Source of the DNA: Daldinia sp. FL1419
Lineage: Eukaryota > Ascomycota > Sordariomycetes > Xylariales > Hypoxylaceae
Direction: 5' to 3'
NCBI GenBank assembly: GCA_025201765.1
Contig: MU623413.1
Location: forward strand, 1-64,000
Length of the DNA stretch: 64,000 nt
A program made the position numbers and the translations under genes. Positions 1 to 14,353 of this stretch are shown piece by piece (positions within the stretch are counted from its first letter, which is position 1; every line of letters begins with the position of its first letter). The notes below the pieces were generated by a model. That model had not been told where the DNA came from. It made no database searches and saw only the letters and a list, made by a program, of their open reading frames with translations.

Positions 1-590
1 TATATTTAAATATCTGTTAAGGAATGCTATTCAAATATAAAACGATATTTCGATTTATTATGGTTGTAACAACCCCCCCACTGCCACTATGGTAGTTACT
101 CAAAGCAACGATAGAATTGTATCGATAGCTACATTAAATGCCTAGGTTAGATTTTACAAAGAAAATACCTACAAACTTAATGGATCCGGAGCCTGCGTCT
201 TTGTCACTGCGCATGTACATTTGTTTTATCAGAGAACCAAAAATCGATAAGGCTAATAATAATAAGCCTGAGCCTATCCTCTAGGTTAACATGTAAAAAG
301 TGCCCCAATTGAATACCCAAGTACCTACCTCATACCTGTTTACCTATTTAGCTCCCCACTACTTGTGGAAGTACGTATATCCTTTCAAGCCACGTGTGGA
401 CGTACCTGATCGATTTTTAGCGGGTCTAATCTTAGATACCCTTACCTAACAATCAAACCTTACTCAGCCTCGCATTTCCATTCGTCTTTCTTTCATCATC
501 TGTCTTTTCGACAAGGTTGCATTCATCAACCGAGACCTTTTCGTCACTGCATCGCGTACATCACAAGGAACCTATCCCGAATCTCCCATC
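1..590. promoter_or_regulatory. Upstream region of the TFIIE-beta gene
   Basis: No gene is seen here. The last ~120 bases before the ATG at 591 are pyrimidine-rich (CTTTCTTTCATCATCTGTCTTT around 487-508), a common feature of fungal core promoters near transcription starts. TACCTACC-type motifs occur around 320-345. No convincing TATA box was identified, which suits a housekeeping gene. Confidence 0.4.
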
Positions 591-1469
591 ATGACGCCTT
601 CAAAGCCCTCTCACGGCGTAAAAAGATCAGCACCAACTTCGTCGGTCGCATCTCCATCCGGCGCAAACTCAAGCAAAGCCGACAAGCGCCAGAAGCGCGA
701 TGAGAATCATGCTTCAAGGGATCATCACGCCTCGACCCCGACTCCCGCTGCTGCGGCTGCGGCTGCGGCTGCAAAAGATATCGGCGAACACAGCAATACG
801 CAACTCACATTTGCTGTCGATTTCCTCAAAGCTAAACGCAGTCCTAAGCCCCTACAAGAAATCCTAGATCACTTGACGCTACAACATCTGTCCGAAGACC
901 AGCAACGTGCATTCGTCTATAATTTAAGAAATCACTCGCGCGTCCAGTTCAATCCCGTACCTAAATCCAAGGGAAGTTCAGGTCAGCCGCCCGAATGGCG
1001 CACCGGCACATACGAGTATAGAGCCAAATTACCCGGGGTCGTCTCTAAGGTAAAACTCTTAGAATACCTGCAGCAAAGGAAGGATCAAGCGGGTGTCAGT
1101 ATCAAAGATATTAAAGATGGATGGCCGGACTGCGAGGGTCCTATTGTGGAGCTGATGAACGAGCATAAGATCCTAGTTATGCGTACCAAAAAGGACGGCT
1201 ACCTACGGTATGTCTGGCTCGACATGCCAGAGCTGCATCACGAAGTCGACAAGGAATTCAAATTGATGTGGAACCAAGAGCCCTTGCCTTCCGTCGATGA
1301 GATGCCCAGAAAGCTGAAGGCCTTGGGTCAGAAAGCTACGAGCGAAGCGAAGAGCAACGTAAACCTTGGCCAGAAGGCTCCGCCGAAGCGAAAGAAGGCA
1401 TCTCGTGTCCAGAAGAAGTTCGAAAATGAACACATGAGAATGATCTTCGAGCAGCACAAGCGTAAATGA
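591..1469 (+). CDS. TFA2: Transcription initiation factor IIE subunit beta
   Basis: An intronless 292-aa protein matching the small (beta) subunit of TFIIE, which with TFIIE-alpha is recruited to the RNA polymerase II preinitiation complex and helps load and stimulate TFIIH. The N-terminal ~65 residues are low complexity, with basic and Ser-rich stretches and a run of nine Ala. Two winged-helix-like segments follow: about residues 70-140 (starting LTFAVDFLKAKR, ending NHSRVQFNP) and about 143-210 (YRAKLPGVVSKVKLLEYL to GYLRYVWLDMPE), the usual tandem arrangement of TFIIE-beta. The C-terminus is strongly basic (KAPPKRKKASRVQKK), as in the family. Length is close to the yeast protein (~330 aa). 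The ATG at 591 directly follows CCCATC after a pyrimidine-rich leader. It is bordered downstream by the 15.7-kb gene-free stretch. The nuclear basal transcription role is inferred from family identity. Confidence 0.94.
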   Translation: MTPSKPSHGVKRSAPTSSVASPSGANSSKADKRQKRDENHASRDHHASTPTPAAAAAAAAAKDIGEHSNTQLTFAVDFLKAKRSPKPLQEILDHLTLQHLSEDQQRAFVYNLRNHSRVQFNPVPKSKGSSGQPPEWRTGTYEYRAKLPGVVSKVKLLEYLQQRKDQAGVSIKDIKDGWPDCEGPIVELMNEHKILVMRTKKDGYLRYVWLDMPELHHEVDKEFKLMWNQEPLPSVDEMPRKLKALGQKATSEAKSNVNLGQKAPPKRKKASRVQKKFENEHMRMIFEQHKRK

Positions 1470-4400
1470 TTTGGGCCCCAGGTCACCCAGCAGGAAAACT
1501 TCGGATGTGCCCGTCAACAAGCGCGTTTGGTATCGGTTTAGATGACTTTGATGGTATATACCTAGGCACCCCAGGAGGGGGTTGGAGCGAGCATTTACGG
1601 CGTTCGGTTGGTCTTATTCAATTTTTCAATGAGGTTGGGACGAGAAGGAAAGGGCTACTTTGCCTCTTTCATTTAAAAAGAAAATCATGGATGCATGCAT
1701 TGTCAGTAGTAAGTATTAATATGCGACAAGGATTTTTAAAATAAAAGCACTGGATTTCACAGCGTCTCGTCTCCTTGAAAGGTATAGTTATAAAGTCAAC
1801 TTCTAACCAAGGTTTTTTTTGGTTTTTTTTTTCTTCTATCGAGGTCGTTACCCGGTATGGCGTGACTTTAAGGAGCCCAGCGAGAAACTATGAGAAAAGA
1901 GTTAGCTATGCAGAGATATTATTTAGGTACACACTCTAAGCATCCGGGTGTTTAAGCGACGATTCTAGCAAACCACCTAACCAAAGCCAGCATGAAAAGC
2001 TGTCCTTATTCTCTCCCTCTTTCTTCGCTCCTTTCCCATTCTAACAGAGCTATATCATCCAAATCCTAGCACAAGAACGCAATATGAAAACAATACAAGA
2101 AATGCCAATAGAATAATGAATATAAACAGTACTATAGCAATACACTATAATCGTATCATTGCCTACCGTGACATTCCAACTCAATCAATTCAAAGAAACT
2201 CGAAAAATGCCTTCATGTTGCTTCTTCAGCCACCTATAAAAGGAGACAAAAGGTGAAAATGGAAAAGGTGGAATAAATGTTGAGGGATTTAGGAAGTCTT
2301 ATGCTGCTTCTTTGCCAATGAATGAATGGATCAATTCGCTGCTATTGTCAAGCCCGTATATATTTTCCATCGAGCAGGTTAAGTCAGTACCTAGCCAAAA
2401 TGTTGTGTTAATAAAGGATTATGCAATTCATCACACCAGAAGAACGTAGACACCACGGCTCGTAATAGCCTCATTAGCATATACTTTAGAACTATTAGAA
2501 AATGGAAATTAAATTTTAATGTGTACAATTGCTACTATGATAGTACACAATATACATAACATGGCACAAATGCCAACTGCATTGTCAGGATTCCCTATGC
2601 CTCACGTCTGGAGAAAAGAGCATGTTTTACATTTTATGTACCAGGGGAGTATGTATAGCTCTTTGGTCCCATGACTAGGTACCCGTCTGAAGTTCCTTAC
2701 GGGATAATTACTTAGGTAAAGTCGTTCTATTTAGTGTAGTCACACATACCATCACGAGGATGCCCACCTGCCTAAGGTGCCTCTAGGGAGCACAAAGCTA
2801 ACTACTGGTATCTTCTACGCGAGAACCTAGAGTGGTTGATACAAAAATAGTCGAGTAGAAGTTTTGGTAAAGAAATAGACTCTCTTCCTTAATTTGAAAA
2901 TAAGATGCGGATTTCTTTGATTAAGATACAATAGATCCTTACTTGATATTCTGATTTGTTCCAATTTGTTTGTCAAAACCAGTTTATGGTTGGTATTCTC
3001 CTTTTATCCATGGACTATCACACTCATCGTTTTGTGAAATATGCCCAGGTATATTATTCGTTTCTATACCTATAACCTAAGAAATATAAAGTTACCATTC
3101 AATATATGTCTAACTAGAAATGCCTTTAATTTCAGATTATGATTTATACCGTATTCAAGCGTTCCTTCTGTAACATCTATGGCATTTTGCATTTCGAAAT
3201 TTCATCATACTCCTAAGCGAGACTCGGTTACTATATTTATCACTCGCCTCATCGGGGGAAGTCTTCGGATTTTGAGACACTTGGCTGCTCATTTCCACAA
3301 ACAACACTGTGCTTATTTGTTTGCTTGGGGGTCGTTAACGTGATGGGCTTGTATTGTTTCCTGTCATTGACAGGTGTTAAAGTATTTAAAATCAATAAAC
3401 TCCATATATACCCTCCATTATCCTCACCGCGGTTCATATCTAAGATGAACGTAATAAGGAATACTAGGCAGAAGCCCCTATTGGCTTCAGGTGCTTAAAT
3501 ATTTACCCACACTTGCCCATCATATCTCAATCTGATGACGACAACACTAGTATCAATGGCTGCAGGATTAGACAGGCCATATCTAAACAAAATAAAATTA
3601 AATGTCAAGTAGAGTCTACTTGGTATGCTGCGGCTACTGGTGTGCTCTAATCAGGTTAATGCCCCGATCATAGAGCTACGATCCCTATTACAGGAGTCAG
3701 GCATGCGTCAGCGCGCTGAAAAAAAATACACTGTTGCTTGGTATCTGTACAAAAAGCAAACCCCTCGTATTTGACCTACCTTAGTGTAGTAATCCCAAGT
3801 AAGACGTTCAGAGTACATAGTACTCCTAATACGTATAGTCATACGTAGGTACCAATAGCCATATCCTCACCAGGTTGGAAATCTCTTACAGAATGACAGT
3901 AACCTTTTGATGCTTTTTTGGCTCCATCCCGGGGTACCTGGCAAACTGGGATTATCTAGTAGGTATACGTATATACCTACAGTCATATATCGTCATATAT
4001 CTACAAAGTTGTACATATCTACAAGGCTCTCTGACCTACAACGCAAGTGCCTACTGGGCCCTTTTAGCTTGCTGTAAGAAGCGTGTAGTGTGCTCGCGTT
4101 TACTATTGGCGAATTGCTGATATTAAGTGGTCGGCAATATTTTCAAGGAGTACGAATACAACTTAACGATACATATCAGTAGACAGATGATCTAGTTAAT
4201 ACTGAGTTGTATTAGTTTATAATCCTAGCTACAGTAAACTATTGGCTCGGACACCTCCCATAGAAGAATTGAAGATACTTCCCCAGTTATCCTCCACAAT
4301 AGCAATGGGGCAGAGAAAGCATGCTACCTAATGAATAAGATAGGCGAAAACAGTAAGGACAGGTGTCAATATTGCTGACGGCGGATATTTACAGTATCTT

Positions 4401-7400
4401 GTAGGAATCCGTGGAATTCTTCAATTAGTTTACCTGATATTGTCTAGGTCTAAACCGGGAAGAGCTGCCTGCAGTTAGTTTGTGTCCCAGACTACTATAG
4501 CCACCTTAGGTATCCGGTTTACACCGACGACTTATTATGGGGTTTATTATCATTGTTGCAACCGTATCCTTTCTAACGGCACGACCCAAATTCGGACAGC
4601 CTTGCAGCTGACTAGCCACGTTAGAAAATCGTGGCCCCAGTGGAATCGACTATCTGTCGGTGAATCCTCTGGTCTGATAGTCTAATTTGGCCCAACTAAT
4701 TATACTGATGTTGAGGTGATTCACTTGTGAAGACATTACAAAGTAGCAAAACGATATCTAGTAGAACAATCCTCATAGTGGCTAATAATATGACTTACGT
4801 ACTTGCCATGCAGTCAAACCTCAATTGGCAGCCCATTCCAATTATAGCTACGGGCTTGTAAGGTGTTCAAATCCAATTCACCTTGCATATTCTCTCGCCT
4901 ATGAGCTACTATACACTATTACCCGAATAAGCTCCCGAATATCTATTATTCTCTAATCTCTCATTCGAGTGTATAAATTTTGGTGCGACAAGATCGTGAT
5001 TGTCTTAGAGCCCTGTATGAATTATACAATACTAAGTTTGTAGCAGTGGCTTTTCTTTCCCTGCGCATGAGTTTTTATGGGTTTGTATCATATACATCAC
5101 TCCAAGAGACCCTTTCTTGGAATGCTATCTATTCTGTATCATATATGTTGGCAATTGGAATATAAGATTTAACGTAATTTCCCAAACATACCTCTTTACC
5201 AGCTGAAACGCTCCCCATGCCGAGGTTGAGGGAAGAGGTTACGGCACGCATACATACAGTTGAAGGAGAACTATAGGGCTACTATTCGGACGATTCGCGA
5301 CATTCGGTGAGGCAGGATGGTAATAACTGGCTTGATCGTGTGAGAGATCCTCTTCTCTAAGCTTCGTCGCGTTGGAACTGCCAACAACTGTTGATTTTGG
5401 AACAAAACAACCAAACCCTTTAATGCGTTTCCTCAATGGGCAGGATGCATTACAATCATGCGAACTCTCGAGATATACACTCCACGTGCGAGGATTTGAC
5501 GATCTAGTATTGTTAGTTAGTATTGTTAGTATCGCTTCGGTCGCAATAGACATTATCGATGGAAAGAAACTAATACCGCGATTATTGGATTAGCGGTTGT
5601 AGCCTCACGATGATCAACTTTGGGTCAGACTAGGGACTAATCTAGATTACTTACCATCAAACTATCATTAGAACATCCGTCCGATGCAACATCAAAGTTG
5701 TTTGCTCTCCGTTCCGGTTAAGACTCGATATCGGTTGATAGATCGTTCGCTAGCTCCACAGTGGGAAGGAAATTGATGCCATCTCCTGGGTCTAGCCTGA
5801 GTAGCGCCGATATGGTTATGTCGTATCGCCCCGCGTACCAGTTGAGAATGCTTGGCTCCTGAAGATGATCCGTGCCGGACAAGAACGACACGTGTAATAG
5901 AGTCAAACATAGCTGTCAAATAAGTCGAAAGGATTCGACGGCGAGCATGCTTTGGATATTTGTTCTGCAGGCACGCATTCTATGGGCGTAGTTGGTATTG
6001 AAATGCGCACGATACCTAGTTTACCATGCTGAAAATAGGACCATTTTGTTGTCGCTGGAAATAGTGGGATAGAGACGCGTATGTTCCCGACGCGGAACTA
6101 TCTTCGAATTGAATTTTAAGAATATAATATCTTCTGGCCGTTGTTTGAATATTATTAACCTAGTATGACTCGCTGTTGATAGGCGGGTAGGTGTACATCG
6201 TCGGAGGATTCTTCGGTGCAAGATTCGATGTAGTATAGGTCATAACGCGTAGCTATACCTGTCGGACAAGTGGCCTATATGGGTACGCCGAGAGAATATT
6301 AACATTGTACGCGTGTAGAGCAACGATAGGTGATTCTGTACTTTCAGGGGCTGTTACGTGCTGACGGTTAGCTAGATTGATTCCACGCGCCGTTCTCAAC
6401 GATCAAGGTTCGTATCAATATAGGATGGTCTATAAAGTTTAGCGTCTTTCGAGGATTCTTTTCTCTTTGATGTTCGACGGGGTATTTTCGAAGGAAGACT
6501 GTTGTAGTTAGCGGTTGATTGAACCCTATAGTATACTCTCGATTAGTATAGATCTGCCATTTTCCACTAAGCTCCGCGGTCTTTTGCGTAGAATATATAG
6601 TAATACCTTCAGACCCTCTCGTAAATACTGTGATAGAAATTGCCGCAACGAGGCTGATAATATAGCAGAAAGCCTAGCCTCGTAGTGCTAGATACCGCGC
6701 TATGTAATTTGCAACCCCCTGGGACATACATACAATAACATTTTGAGCATTTGTGCCCATTTCACTCGGACCTCCTGCTTATGGAACCAAATCCTTGATA
6801 CTGGAACCCCTACAATTTGTTGGGAAATACTTCGTACAACAAATTCATTGATGAGGCTACGATATTATAGCGGAAATATCTACGATTCGTCGCCCGATTT
6901 TTAGGGTTAGTAACAAATAGGTATAATTACATTTGGAAATTTGTAATCTCAGTGTAGATTGTGAAGTTTGGGATATAGTGTAACGGAATTTGGGGTGAAT
7001 TGCTTCACGTTCTTTTTCCGCCATAATGGCTACTTTCTATCGGACAGGGGCTGTTGCAAACATCCCCTAGAGTGTAATAAAGCGTGGGCATATAGCTTCC
7101 CTATAACTAAGAATGTTAACCGGCGTATATAAGTTCTACTAGCTATCCATTATTAAAATTATAAAATAAATATACGTGCTCTTAAAACTAAATTGGTAAG
7201 TGGTACCTATATATTAATTCTAGTAACAGAACCGCTCTGCCGAGGAATTACTTATTAGACTGTGTTTGAGGATCAGCCCTTTCTAAACAATATGCCATAG
7301 TTCCACGCCATAGAAAGTATTTCCAGCCGGATGAAGCATGTATCGTAAATTGCAACACCCACCCCGAGTACTAGTTCTACGGGAAGCCTCCTGGGATTAT

Positions 7401-10400
7401 TTTCGACGCTATATCGGGATCGAGCTCTTCGATAGGAAACCATTACCACGCGAAACTACTCGATATGGCGCTGTTACCTATTCGGCCTACGGACCTGTCA
7501 AAGAATTCAAGGCGCCGCTTTGACTTCCTAGCGCATCCTCTTAGCTCCTAGTTCAAGGCCCCGTGGGGGGTAGATGGCACCAAAGGGGTGGAGACGACAC
7601 GGCCAAGCTAACAGCATATTCTCAAGGATGACGAGCGCGTTGATCCAAAGTTGATCCAGGGAAGCTAAAGAAATATCTTGGGAGGATAAAGGCGCAGCAC
7701 AACCTAAAATCCTACACTAGCCAGCCGTAGTCGATCCGGCTGCTTCGCTCACCTGGTTACGACGAGCCCTAAGAAAACGTGGGAACGCTCCTAAATGAAT
7801 TACCCAGCCCTAGATCAAACAGCCTATGCGATATCGAACGGGATCAATAATGCATGAAACAAATATTCGTCGCCAGACTAATTACCATCTTGGCCTAGTA
7901 ATATGGGTCTTGTCAATGCTTTGAAGACTCACGAGTCTCGACAGTCTCATCAGTCTTCGAAAAGTGTCACTAGAGATCGTAAAATTGCTCCTTGGTGTTG
8001 GAGATTCTACTTAAAACAAATAGTCCATGGCGCCCCTTTCTCATCTACAAAGTTCCTACAAGACTTGCATGCGGATTCGAGTGAGGATCTGGCTTAGGGC
8101 CAAGCTATTGCTGCGAAATTGCATCGTAGACAGCCTTAGTTCCCGTCAACGATCCAGTTGCCGTCGACTAAATAGGTTATAACAACAGGGCCGCCGATTC
8201 CTCAAGCTAATGACGGATATGCCGTAGGTGGTACGTAGCCCAGCTCCTAAGGAAATTGTGGTAACATCCCATGGGCCTAGAGGCACTTGATTCCACACCT
8301 CGGTGAAGTACTCATCGGTACCTGACTGCAAGTCGGTCAGATGTCACTATTGTTGACCCTGACTATTAATGTACAACTATAGCTTCGGCACGAAGCATAC
8401 ATGAATTCTACGCCGTATTTCCTAGGATAATAATTCGCTTACGACGTACGATAGGCGAGTCTCACTGTTATGACTTCCCTTTTAGAATTTGCAAGACCGG
8501 CATATTGTATCCCTGGAATGTTTGCTTGGAGACATCATATTATCGGTCTCCATTGGAGCTATACGCGGGTAGAGTCACAGGCGCCTGTAAACAAAGTAAT
8601 TGATCATACCTAACAAAGGGGCTGGTATCGTCTTGCCGCAGGTGACGAAAAATCTACGTGTAGCAATATGGTGAGCCTAGTGGCTCTCATCTCCATACAG
8701 TAACTGACATCAGTATTACATATAACCTGAATGTAGGCAGCGAATTAAGGTCACGGCATCGAAAAAGGCCATTCTCGGAATAGGGGGACTTGCGAGTATC
8801 TACAAAATATGGTGTTGACATACTACGATTAGGACGGATCTAGGTACTACTACGCACAGTAATAGCTCATATTTGATAAGCTGTGCGATGTCTATTCCGG
8901 AATTGGATAGCTTGCAGCAATAAGCTCAACGTTTATAGTTACCTTGAAGGTGGAGGATTCGAGAAAAGCGATCACGATCTCAGGGTGCCACCGCATCCAT
9001 TCCAGGCCTTTGACTTTTCAGGGTCGCTTTCGGTATGTACGGAACTAATATTATATCCTTGAACGACGGGTTGTCGAGTGTCCTCAAGCAGCTTGCTAGT
9101 ACGTTACGGTTAATGGCGTTAACATCGACCTATACTACATACTAATAGAATACGTTCGTTGGCTAGCCTAACGAATGAAGTATTTACTTACACGGGAATA
9201 GGTATACGCAAGACCGAAAAATATAGAAACATTGTGATATTATTTGCAATTCCTCGAGATTATATCTGATATTGGCTTTTTATTGATGTATTTTAAAGTA
9301 CCCATATGGTTGTTTCAACCAGAGCAAGTTATCTCGGCCCGAGTGTTTGTACGAAAGGTCGTCTTGCGATGTCGGGTTTCAAACACTGTTGGTGGTGGGC
9401 AGCCATTCAGTTCCGTCAAAGCCATACAATTCGTCCGCCTCACGAATTCATAGGCTGTGGCTTGCCGCACAACTGGCTCACATGCACGTCAACGTAAATA
9501 GAAAATTATGGGGATTGTAATGAAAAAGCCCATGGGCCCGCTCATAATGGCGAGAGACGTCAAGTTCGGAGGTTTGACGAAACTAGCCTAGGCAGTGTCT
9601 CACGCCCTTGCGAGTGAGCAAGGGTGCTCGCTGTTGAAGAACGAGTCGACGTGCACCTCACACGTGCTCTCCGGGCGGACTTAGCTGCGGAGAAGCTTGC
9701 TCATAGTTGAATCGTTCACAGAGATAACCGTCCGCAACTAGCTAAAATGTGAGCTGTGCTCATGGGCGAATGTATGCAAGAATAACGCGCCTAAGCAACC
9801 GTGCTTTCCTTTCGGGCATTTCTGCGTCCCAGAGAGTCGGACGACCCAGAAGAAGGGTCTTCAAGGGTGACAATGGTAGGCAAGGGAACGTTTAGACAGG
9901 GGACTCACCGGTTCTGGGTTCGCTTAGGGTTGTACTGGACCGCTACTACGTAGTGGACGGGGCGCGGATGCGAACCGTGTGCCGGCAAGACTAGGGCATT
10001 CCCTGCTCAGCGGAATGGAGTCGATAGGTCAGCAATACTGATGTAGGGTTAACTGCCAGGCATTGCATGCAGTCGGATGATGTGTGCTGACATTGTTTTC
10101 AACTGTATGCTACATCGATAGCATTGTTGAGTCTTTAAACGAGTTGTCTCAACTCAAGGATTCAACTCTAGAATCCTAGATGCCTACGAAATGAACATTC
10201 GTATATATATTATCGTTGAGACTATTACTTGGGTACTTGATTATTAATTTGAATGCGTTTTGACCACCAGATGCTCCTTTTGTGTCTTTCTCCCTGTTTA
10301 CGTTCTTAGTAACACTTCCACGACCCTTCGGTAGTGTCGTATTAGGAACTTTTTCCTACGCATCAGCGGAAGTAATACGGCACCCGGGGTAGATTCGAGG

Positions 10401-12652
10401 AGCTTCTCCGTGGCCGCCGGCCGTCAAGCCTCCCCGACGGACATTGCATACAAGGCACGGCGAGAAACCTAACGGGGATGGGCGGTGAGAAGGATAGGTG
10501 TGGTGGTGTGGACTGCCCAGGTAGCTATAAATCAGTTTTATAGCGAACGCTTGGTGACGTGGAGACGTTCGCATACAGATAGGACTAGCTAAAATCGCTA
10601 CAGAAGTATTCTTCCGGGTAGGTACTCTTCTGGCGTCGATCCTAACTGTGCGTCACCCCCTTTTAGATAATCTTAGAGACTGCTCTTCGTGAGCCCCTTC
10701 TTTAGCAGGTAAATCCTCCTATATCGTTCTTCAAGTGTGAGATGAGACTTCCACGTCCTTCGAATGGGTGGTTGAGAATTATTCCAATTTTAACACGGCT
10801 CGTGGGCTAAGATATACACACGTAGCAACTACTCTCAACAAAATAGGTATGCAAGTAGGCATGGTTGGATAAAGTAGTATCATCGGTCGTGTGCTCTACC
10901 AACCAGGTTTCTGACAACAGTAGCTATTGTAAGAGCTAGAGAAGGCCAATTTTTAGTGTAGTCGAAGAAGAAAAAGGGAAGGGAATGCAGATGCGGGTGC
11001 TGTAGCATCACGTCTATCCTTGAAGTTCCACTCACATCGCAATGACTAGAACTCGGGGCGCGCCGAAATCTCACAATTCCGCTTTTCCCTAATAGAGTGC
11101 GTCCCCCTATATCGATTGGCCTTCTCATTTCTCGCTCGGACGTCTTCAGCCTTAGGGCGTCAGCTGTTAGGGCCTGGTAGGAGGTCCCTTCTGGATATGG
11201 AAAATTAGAGGAGGATGACAAGTCGACTCTAGTGTTAGAGCTTGAGTTTAGTCACCTCTATTGAAATGGCTCGGTGGGCTGCCCTCCCCGAGCTTATTAA
11301 GAATAGTGAACCGGATCGATTGCATACACCCTACCTTCGCTATTCGCATCGAAATATTGGCCTCGACGTGTGGAGCTAAGTCCGACTAAGTTATCTATTA
11401 CTTGATAGACACACGCACTAGAACAGGAACGTGTTTTTAATGTCGGCTAGCAACGTGGCATACGCCGGCCCTTTCTGTAGCTCGGATTTTAGTTTCAAAT
11501 CGATATTATGGCGTGTACGCGTGTGATGCCGTCCAGTGTTGCAGTAAACTTGGCATATCGTGAGTTGGAATACGATTCTACCTACCTACTCATGTGAAGT
11601 ATCTTGTGCTACCCAGAGATAATAATTGCTGGTAGAATCGATTTCAACGTGGCCCATAGACTGGATTCACTGGCAAGTCATCAGATTTAACCAGGTACCA
11701 ACTGTGATCCCATGATCACGAAACTCCTTTAGCGACAACTAACATATTGCTATACATGACTACGAACGGACCAAGACACGCTGGTACAATTTCCAAGAAT
11801 ACTACTCATAGCAGCCAGAGAAGACAATATCTAAGAGTTAATACGTAAATGTCTATGCTGCGTACCGGGTATTGACTGACGGGAGGTCGTCTAACGTTAG
11901 AACATTTTATATTATTCTAGATTGGCCCTTGGTAAGTGAGCCAACCAATCTATACTGGGGATATCTTCTCGGTGAGAGCACGCACAGATCTGTAACGACA
12001 CATTATTGCTAAACAGATAGTGGCGATTTATGGTACTTTGACGACTCGTGCCATTTAAGCTCGTGCTTTGGGGTCTTGATACTCAATCGAGTCAACTGCA
12101 TGCATCAACTGGATACCTAACCTATTCCTTTCTGCTTTGGCAGGAGGTGGAAAAGTTATAGAGACTGACGACCCTTTCCATAAGTGGTAATAGTTATTTG
12201 ATAGTCGATGCCCAAATTCTTGCATGCTTATAAACCTGCCTACTGGATGATTTATGCCCAAGATCCAGGGTTGAACTTGCGCGTGCGTGTGTGTGTGGTT
12301 CTAGAAGAAAATAGTGGAAGTCGTGGAAGGGCAGGGGCTGCTCCGCTTTTGGCAGTTTGGACGGCAGAGCTTCGAGAATGTTTTAACTCGCATGCTCGAA
12401 TGAATTGATGTCATTATTATGATGCCTGCGAAATGAAGGTGCCGCTAGCAAGGCGCGGGAGATTCCCATGTCACGGATCAAGCAACGATCAGTGACCTAG
12501 GTACGTTGGACTAAGTCTAAGGGGGGACCATGTCCGGACAAGGTGCTCGGCCGAAGGGATAAGGCATAATCAGATCGAAAAGATTGTCATAATTGCTGGA
12601 ATAAGGAGGGGGAGAAGATGTAATTCGCCGTTGGTAATTATGCCGTGAGCGA

Positions 12653-12688
12653 CTGGAAGAACCGGAAGAACTGGAAGAGCTGGAAGGG
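12653..12688 (+). repeat. 9-bp tandem repeat, CTGGAAGAA-like, four copies
   Basis: Four consecutive imperfect 9-mers (CTGGAAGAA, CCGGAAGAA, CTGGAAGAG, CTGGAAGGG) inside the gene-free stretch. No coding context is evident. Confidence 0.75.
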
Positions 12689-13330
12689 CCAACTACCTAG
12701 TGTAGTTAGAAGTTGACTATAAGTTCGCGATACCGTTTGCATGTTCCTATCCACGCAATGTCGAACGGGGATGGTTTCCAAAGAGAATAGTTGGATCCTC
12801 TCAATACTTTCAATGTTGGCAGGTCCGGGTCCAACGCTTTTCTTCCGCTTCTCGAAATCTTCCAGAAACTTTCTGTATTGGGGTTAGGGTTAATTTCAAG
12901 CCTGCTTGGAAACCTCATGCGCCGGGGTGCATTGGCTGATGGAACCCATACCTTTCCCCACAGCTTTTCCAGCCATCCATACCGTACGTGCGATGGCAGA
13001 GGCAGTGTTGTAGCCACTCTCGAGAGGGTACACTGTCGAAAACGTGGTTATGTATCGTTTCGTGTTCTACTCTTACTGAGCAGCTGAAGATACGCGTGAT
13101 CACACGAGGCTATAAGCTGCGGGTAGCTGCGTTGTTCTCAGCTGGTAATGCTGATAGGAATGCTACGCTAATACGACTCGGCCTTTCTTCATGATCTCGG
13201 GGTCGAGTTGGGAGCTGGAACGTTGGAGTATTTGGAGCACTGGAGTACCGTATGAGATAGAGTGCGAGAAGGGTATTGTTACATACATGCCCTGGGTCTT
13301 CCCAGTTTTCTCTGCATCTTTCCGCGGAGT

Positions 13331-13387
13331 GAGAAAAGAAAAGAAAAAAGAAGAAAAAAAAAGAAAAAAAAAGAAAAAAAAAAGAAG
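13331..13387 (+). repeat. Polypurine (GAAAA/AAAAAG) tract
   Basis: A ~57-base run made almost only of A and G, built of A-runs separated by single G. It produces artificial Lys-rich and Phe-rich open frames on the two strands. Confidence 0.8.
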
Positions 13388-13880
13388 TGACGTGTTAATT
13401 TGGAGACTCATGTCATTTGACGACGTCGATATTCGAATGTTAGAATCAAAAGTAAAAATTCGATATCTGAATTATAACTTATGAGCTATCTTACGAGAGA
13501 GGGGACCATTCTTCTTCTTTCTTCTCAGCACTTTATCTATCCTTGGTTCTGATTGGACGTGTCTTTAGAAACATATGAGAAAAAGGAATAATATGCCCCC
13601 CCCTCGCACTCGGGGAAGTAGAATAGTGCGGGTGTAATATACCTCCTTTACGGTACGTATTTCACTTTCGTACACGGATCCCCCACCGGGCCACCTATGG
13701 TTGTTTGGTACTTCGTACGTTTTAATGTTTCATTTTGACACAAGAGGTTCAAGTACCTAAGTTGAATTAAAAGAGGTAAGAGGTAAGAGGCAAGAGAAGA
13801 GAAGAAAATTGTATTACAGGTTACATAGGTAGGTAGTAGTAAACAATTCGAAACCAGGCATTTGGAGTTGCCGTTGCATA

Positions 13881-13910
13881 ATAGCCCATGATAGCCCATG
13901 ATAGCCCATG
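13881..13910 (+). repeat. Three exact copies of ATAGCCCATG
   Basis: A perfect 10-bp triplication, followed by the related GCAGCCCCCATGATAATCC. It lies in the gene-free stretch about 3.2 kb upstream of the C2H2 start. Confidence 0.85.
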
Positions 13911-14326
13911 GCAGCCCCCATGATAATCCATAATAGTCCGGATTTATTATCACCGGATTGCCATGATTACCATCATAGACTTGGGCCTGGATATGCAATT
14001 TCGATTCTACCTGGTATTCTTTACGGTCAGCAAGCAGCGAGAGCCACTGAGCGGAATGCACCCCCGTGGCTAGTGGCTAGTCATGGCTTTTATGTCTTTT
14101 ATGGCTAGGTCCCTATTTATGGAAACGATGAACCCCCATGGAAGCCGAACAAGCAGATAGGTACATCTTATTTACAAGGATAATTCTCTCGTCTCATTAA
14201 TTCCTACCTTCTTACCATGTCTTCGGTACGCGCCAAATCACACGTCCTCCCTTTGATGGCTCTTGGGGCGACTTGAACTACTGTTCAGTCTAGGCAAACC
14301 CGAGAGAGAGTAACTGATGAATTCGA

Positions 14327-14353
14327 CTGGTAGCTGGTAGCTGGTAGCTGGTA
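14327..14353 (+). repeat. CTGGTAG tandem repeat, about four copies
   Basis: CTGGTAG is repeated head to tail with the last copy incomplete. A short simple repeat in non-coding sequence. Confidence 0.85.

Noticed and set aside
4857..4884. GTTCAAATCC resembling a tRNA B box
   Set aside because: The surrounding bases do not form a T stem, and no A box or acceptor stem is found upstream.
10880..11221. 113-codon minus-strand frame
   Set aside because: It starts at TTG rather than ATG, has no domain and no supporting splice structure.
12706..13087. About 100-codon frames overlapping on opposite strands
   Set aside because: Both strands are open at once, neither is recognised, and the length is within chance for this composition.
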